The notes under the pieces were generated by a model, which had not been told where the DNA came from, did no database searches, and worked only from the letters and a program-made list of their open reading frames with translations. Below, piece after piece: positions 5,780-7,620 of a DNA stretch of 7,620 bases. Source of the stretch: Rhodospirillales bacterium. Lineage in GTDB: Bacteria > Pseudomonadota > Alphaproteobacteria > Acetobacterales > Acetobacteraceae. Each line of letters starts with the position of its first letter. The stretch's first letter is position 1. The stretch is taken from the NCBI GenBank assembly GCA_025352915.1, contig JANXSA010000446.1, forward strand, positions 1 through 7,620, in the 5' to 3' direction. A program made the position numbers and the translations under genes.

Positions 5780-6565
5780 ATGCGCGCAAATCTATGGGCG
5801 GTCCTGGCCTGCGCCGTCGCCGTGCTGATTGGCGCGCCGCCGAACCACGCCCGCGCCCAGTCCGCCCACGCCCAGTCCGCCCGGCCCGTCACCGGCATCG
5901 CCCTGCCGCCGCCCGCCCCCGGCATCCAATGCCGCCAGGCCATCCACGCCGCCGAACGTGCCGCCGCCATCCCGATGCAGCTCATGGCCGCCATCGCCCG
6001 CGTCGAATCTGGCCGCCCGGATGCCCAGGGCGCCATCCACCCCTGGCCCTGGACCATCAACGCCGAGGGCGCCGGCCAGTATTTCGCCTCCAAGGACGCC
6101 GCCCTGGCTGCCGTCCGCGCGCTACAGGCACGCGGCGTCCGCTCGATCGATATCGGCTGCATGCAGGTCAACCTGCTCCACCACCCGGCGGCCTTCGCCA
6201 CCCTCGACCAAGCCTTCGACCCCGCCACCAACGCCGCCTATGCCGCGCGCTATCTCAACGACCTCTACGCCGCCACCCGCGACTGGACCCGCGCCACCGC
6301 CAGCTACCACTCCGCCACTCCGGAACTCGGCGAGGCCTATCAGCGCCGCGTCGCCGCCGTCTGGCCCGAGGAACAGCGCCGCGGCGGCACCGGGCTCGGT
6401 CTGCATCAGGCCAACGCCCAAACTTTCCACGCAATGACCACCCATGCCTTCACCCGCAACGCCTGGAACACTGTCGGCCGGCCCATCGCTGCGCGCGCCA
6501 CCCCGAATATACGTGTTAAAATTGTAAATACCGCATCACTTGTGAAATACCCGCCATCGCCTTAG
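5780..6565 (+). CDS. Secreted SLT-type lytic transglycosylase
   Basis: Lytic transglycosylases cleave the MurNAc-GlcNAc bond of peptidoglycan in the periplasm, forming a 1,6-anhydro end. The 261-residue product starts with a signal peptide (residues 3-18 hydrophobic) and a likely cut at ARA-QS after A26. A proline-rich linker (36-48) follows. The SLT fold is seen in CRQAIHAAERAAAIPMQLMAAIARVESGR (51-79), where E76 in VESGR is the expected catalytic acid. It continues with PWPWTIN, SIDIGCMQVNLLHHPAAF and a YHSATPELGEAYQRRV segment, all typical of this subfamily. No clear ribosome site precedes the ATG at 5780, but the signal peptide begins there, which supports that start. The last 20 or so codons, from about 6499, are AT-rich and use codons such as ATA, GTA and CTT that the rest of the gene avoids. 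The next gene, an ATP-grasp protein, starts 49 bases later. Confidence 0.88.
   Translation: MRANLWAVLACAVAVLIGAPPNHARAQSAHAQSARPVTGIALPPPAPGIQCRQAIHAAERAAAIPMQLMAAIARVESGRPDAQGAIHPWPWTINAEGAGQYFASKDAALAAVRALQARGVRSIDIGCMQVNLLHHPAAFATLDQAFDPATNAAYAARYLNDLYAATRDWTRATASYHSATPELGEAYQRRVAAVWPEEQRRGGTGLGLHQANAQTFHAMTTHAFTRNAWNTVGRPIAARATPNIRVKIVNTASLVKYPPSP
5854..5882 (+). repeat. 15-bp tandem duplication just after the signal peptide
   Basis: CGCCCAGTCCGCCC occurs at 5854-5867 and again at 5869-5882 (period 15). It encodes AQSAH-AQSAR right at the predicted signal peptidase site, so it repeats the first mature residues without changing the frame. It is probably a recent slippage duplication with little effect. 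Confidence 0.85.
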
Positions 6566-6568
6566 ATT
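6540..6568 (+). promoter_or_regulatory. Possible promoter for the ATP-grasp gene
   Basis: TTGTGA (6540-6545) and TAGATT (6563-6568) are 17 bases apart, with the -10 overlapping the TAG stop of the transglycosylase. AT-rich sequence lies just upstream (about 6505-6540). A transcript would begin near 6575, about 40 bases before the ATP-grasp start at 6615. The two genes could also be co-transcribed. Confidence 0.45.
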
Positions 6569-6614
6569 TCCTCATGTCGGCCGTGAATTGGCCGCCTGCA
6601 CAGGGAAATCCACC

Positions 6615-7586
6615 ATGGCGCGCATCCACGTCATCCACGAAAACCCCGACTGGCTGCCGCCGCTGACCGCCGCCCTGGACCAGCGCGGCCTGCCCTGGAC
6701 CGACTGGTTCATCCACGAAGGCGCCTGGGACCTCGCCGCGCCGCCGCCCGAGGGCGTGTTCTACAACCGCATGTCCGCCAGCTCGCACACCCGCGACCAC
6801 CGCTATTCCGCCGAACTGACCGCCGGCATCCTGGCCTGGCTCACCCGCTGGGGCCGCATTGTGGTCAACGGCCCCGCGGCACTGGATCTCGAAATCAGCA
6901 AAGCCCGCCAATACGCCGCCCTGGAAGCCGCCGGCATCCGCACCCCGCGCAGCATCATGGTCGCCGGCCGGAGCAAAATCGTCGCCGCCGCCGAAACCCA
7001 TTTCCCCGGCCAGCCCGTCATCCTCAAGCCCAACCGCGGCGGCAAGGGACTGGGCGTGCGCCTGTTCCACACCATCGAAGGCCTGCGCGAATACGTCGCC
7101 AGCCCGGAATACGAAGCCCCGGTCGACGGCATCCAGCTCCTGCAACAATACGTCCGCGCCCCCCGCCCGGTCATCACCCGCGCCGAATTCGTCGGCCGCC
7201 GCTTCGTCTACGCCGTCGAGGTCGACACCAGCGAAGGCTTCGAACTCTGCCCCGCCGACGTCTGCGCGATTGGGGAAGCAGCATGCCCGGTCGGCGAAAC
7301 CCCGGGAAAACCCGACCATAAGTTCACCGTCCTCCCCGGCATCGACTCCGCCCTGCGCGCCCGCCTCGAAACCTTCCTCGAACGCGCCCAAATCGACGTC
7401 GCCGGCATCGAATTCATCGCCGACGAGACCGGCGCCCCGCTGGTCTACGACGTCAACACCAACACCAATTACAACCCCGACGCCGAAACCCGCGCCAACC
7501 TCACCGGCACCGACCGATCCGGGCCAGGGGCTATCGCTACCTACCTCGGTCAACTGCTCGCACAGGAACAACGCCAGGCAGCTTGA
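6615..7586 (+). CDS. ATP-grasp ligase, RimK/glutamate-ligase-like, substrate unknown
   Basis: ATP-grasp enzymes join a carboxylate to an amine or thiol through an acyl-phosphate. The 323-residue product has an N-terminal pre-ATP-grasp domain beginning ARIHVIHENPDWLPPL, with the conserved run VFYNRMSASSHTR (48-60). The ATP-grasp core then follows: ILKPNRGGKGLG (136-147, K138 probably contacting ATP), a LLQQYV hinge segment, RFVYAVEVDTSEGFELCPAD, and GIEFI (E266) with YDVNTNTNYNPDAE (278-291). E266, D279 and N281 are the likely Mg2+ ligands by analogy. It is cytoplasmic, with no signal peptide. The ATG at 6615 is chosen because AGGGAA lies 7 bases before it; an in-frame TTG at 6588 lacks such a site. 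I recognise similar proteins in other Alphaproteobacteria annotated as alpha-L-glutamate ligases, but I know of no proven substrate. Its neighbour is a peptidoglycan hydrolase, which is only suggestive. Confidence 0.88.
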   Translation: MARIHVIHENPDWLPPLTAALDQRGLPWTDWFIHEGAWDLAAPPPEGVFYNRMSASSHTRDHRYSAELTAGILAWLTRWGRIVVNGPAALDLEISKARQYAALEAAGIRTPRSIMVAGRSKIVAAAETHFPGQPVILKPNRGGKGLGVRLFHTIEGLREYVASPEYEAPVDGIQLLQQYVRAPRPVITRAEFVGRRFVYAVEVDTSEGFELCPADVCAIGEAACPVGETPGKPDHKFTVLPGIDSALRARLETFLERAQIDVAGIEFIADETGAPLVYDVNTNTNYNPDAETRANLTGTDRSGPGAIATYLGQLLAQEQRQAA

Positions 7587-7594
7587 GAAGAAAG

Positions 7595-7618
7595 GGTTCT
7601 TTTTTGAAAAAAAGAACC
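7595..7618 (+). terminator. AT-rich hairpin after the ATP-grasp gene, probable terminator
   Basis: GGTTCTTTTTT and AAAAAAGAACC pair over up to 11 bases, with only a two-base nominal loop, so the top will open in practice. It starts 8 bases after the ATP-grasp stop. The window ends two bases later, so any T-tract on the + strand cannot be judged. I recall similar hairpins after many Acetobacteraceae genes, but could not verify this. Confidence 0.55.
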
Positions 7619-7620
7619 AA

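Noticed and set aside
5634..5828. A possible 64-residue protein on the + strand, with GGGAGG about 28 bases upstream
   Set aside because: The ribosome-like site is too far from the ATG, codon use lacks the G/C third-position bias, it is Cys- and Arg-rich without motif, and it overlaps the transglycosylase start in another frame.
6516..7571. A 351-codon open frame on the - strand
   Set aside because: It is antisense to the ATP-grasp gene, and its low-complexity G, A, V and D composition mirrors the codon bias of the true gene.

Overview
The window looks like part of a GC-rich alphaproteobacterial chromosome, most likely a member of the Acetobacteraceae (Rhodospirillales). This rests on three things: very strong G/C bias at third codon positions, a tRNA-Val of alphaproteobacterial type, and an AT-rich hairpin at the right edge of a kind I recall as common after Acetobacteraceae genes. 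No database search was possible, so the taxon is an inference.

Left edge (1-821): two broken genes meet head to head. The + strand carries an internal piece of a TrbB-type conjugation ATPase. The - strand carries the N-terminal half of a MoxR-family AAA+ ATPase, starting at 821. Both lose family similarity at one point, a shared GATC at 468-471. This is either a real rearrangement that cut a conjugative element and moxR, or a chimeric join in the assembly or clone.

Left-centre (882-4559, all - strand): a two-gene TRAP transporter operon of the TAXI type, with the periplasmic binding protein (3161-4327) followed 14 bases later by a fused DctQM permease (882-3146). The truncated moxR lies 60 bases downstream in the same direction. 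Upstream is a tRNA-Val(GAC) gene with an encoded CCA end (4485-4559).

Centre (4560-5779): an N-formylglutamate amidohydrolase gene (4685-5551, + strand) diverges from the tRNA. The gap between them holds a perfect 9-bp inverted repeat. After the amidohydrolase gene there is a 228-base region with no convincing protein gene. On its - strand I see what looks like a small RNA gene: a -35/-10 pair, a short hairpin, a single-stranded stretch with CCUCCC (anti-Shine-Dalgarno), and a strong intrinsic terminator. This is the best candidate here for something undescribed.

Right (5780-7620, + strand): a secreted SLT-type lytic transglycosylase with an AT-rich, codon-atypical tail that overlaps a promoter-like sequence, then an ATP-grasp ligase of unknown substrate, closed by an AT-rich hairpin.

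The genes do not form one obvious pathway. There is a loose glutamate theme: an amidohydrolase that releases glutamate, a ligase related to RimK-type glutamate ligases, and a TAXI transporter, a class with at least one glutamate-family member. I regard this as a hypothesis only. I see no CRISPR array, phage, insertion sequence or defence system.
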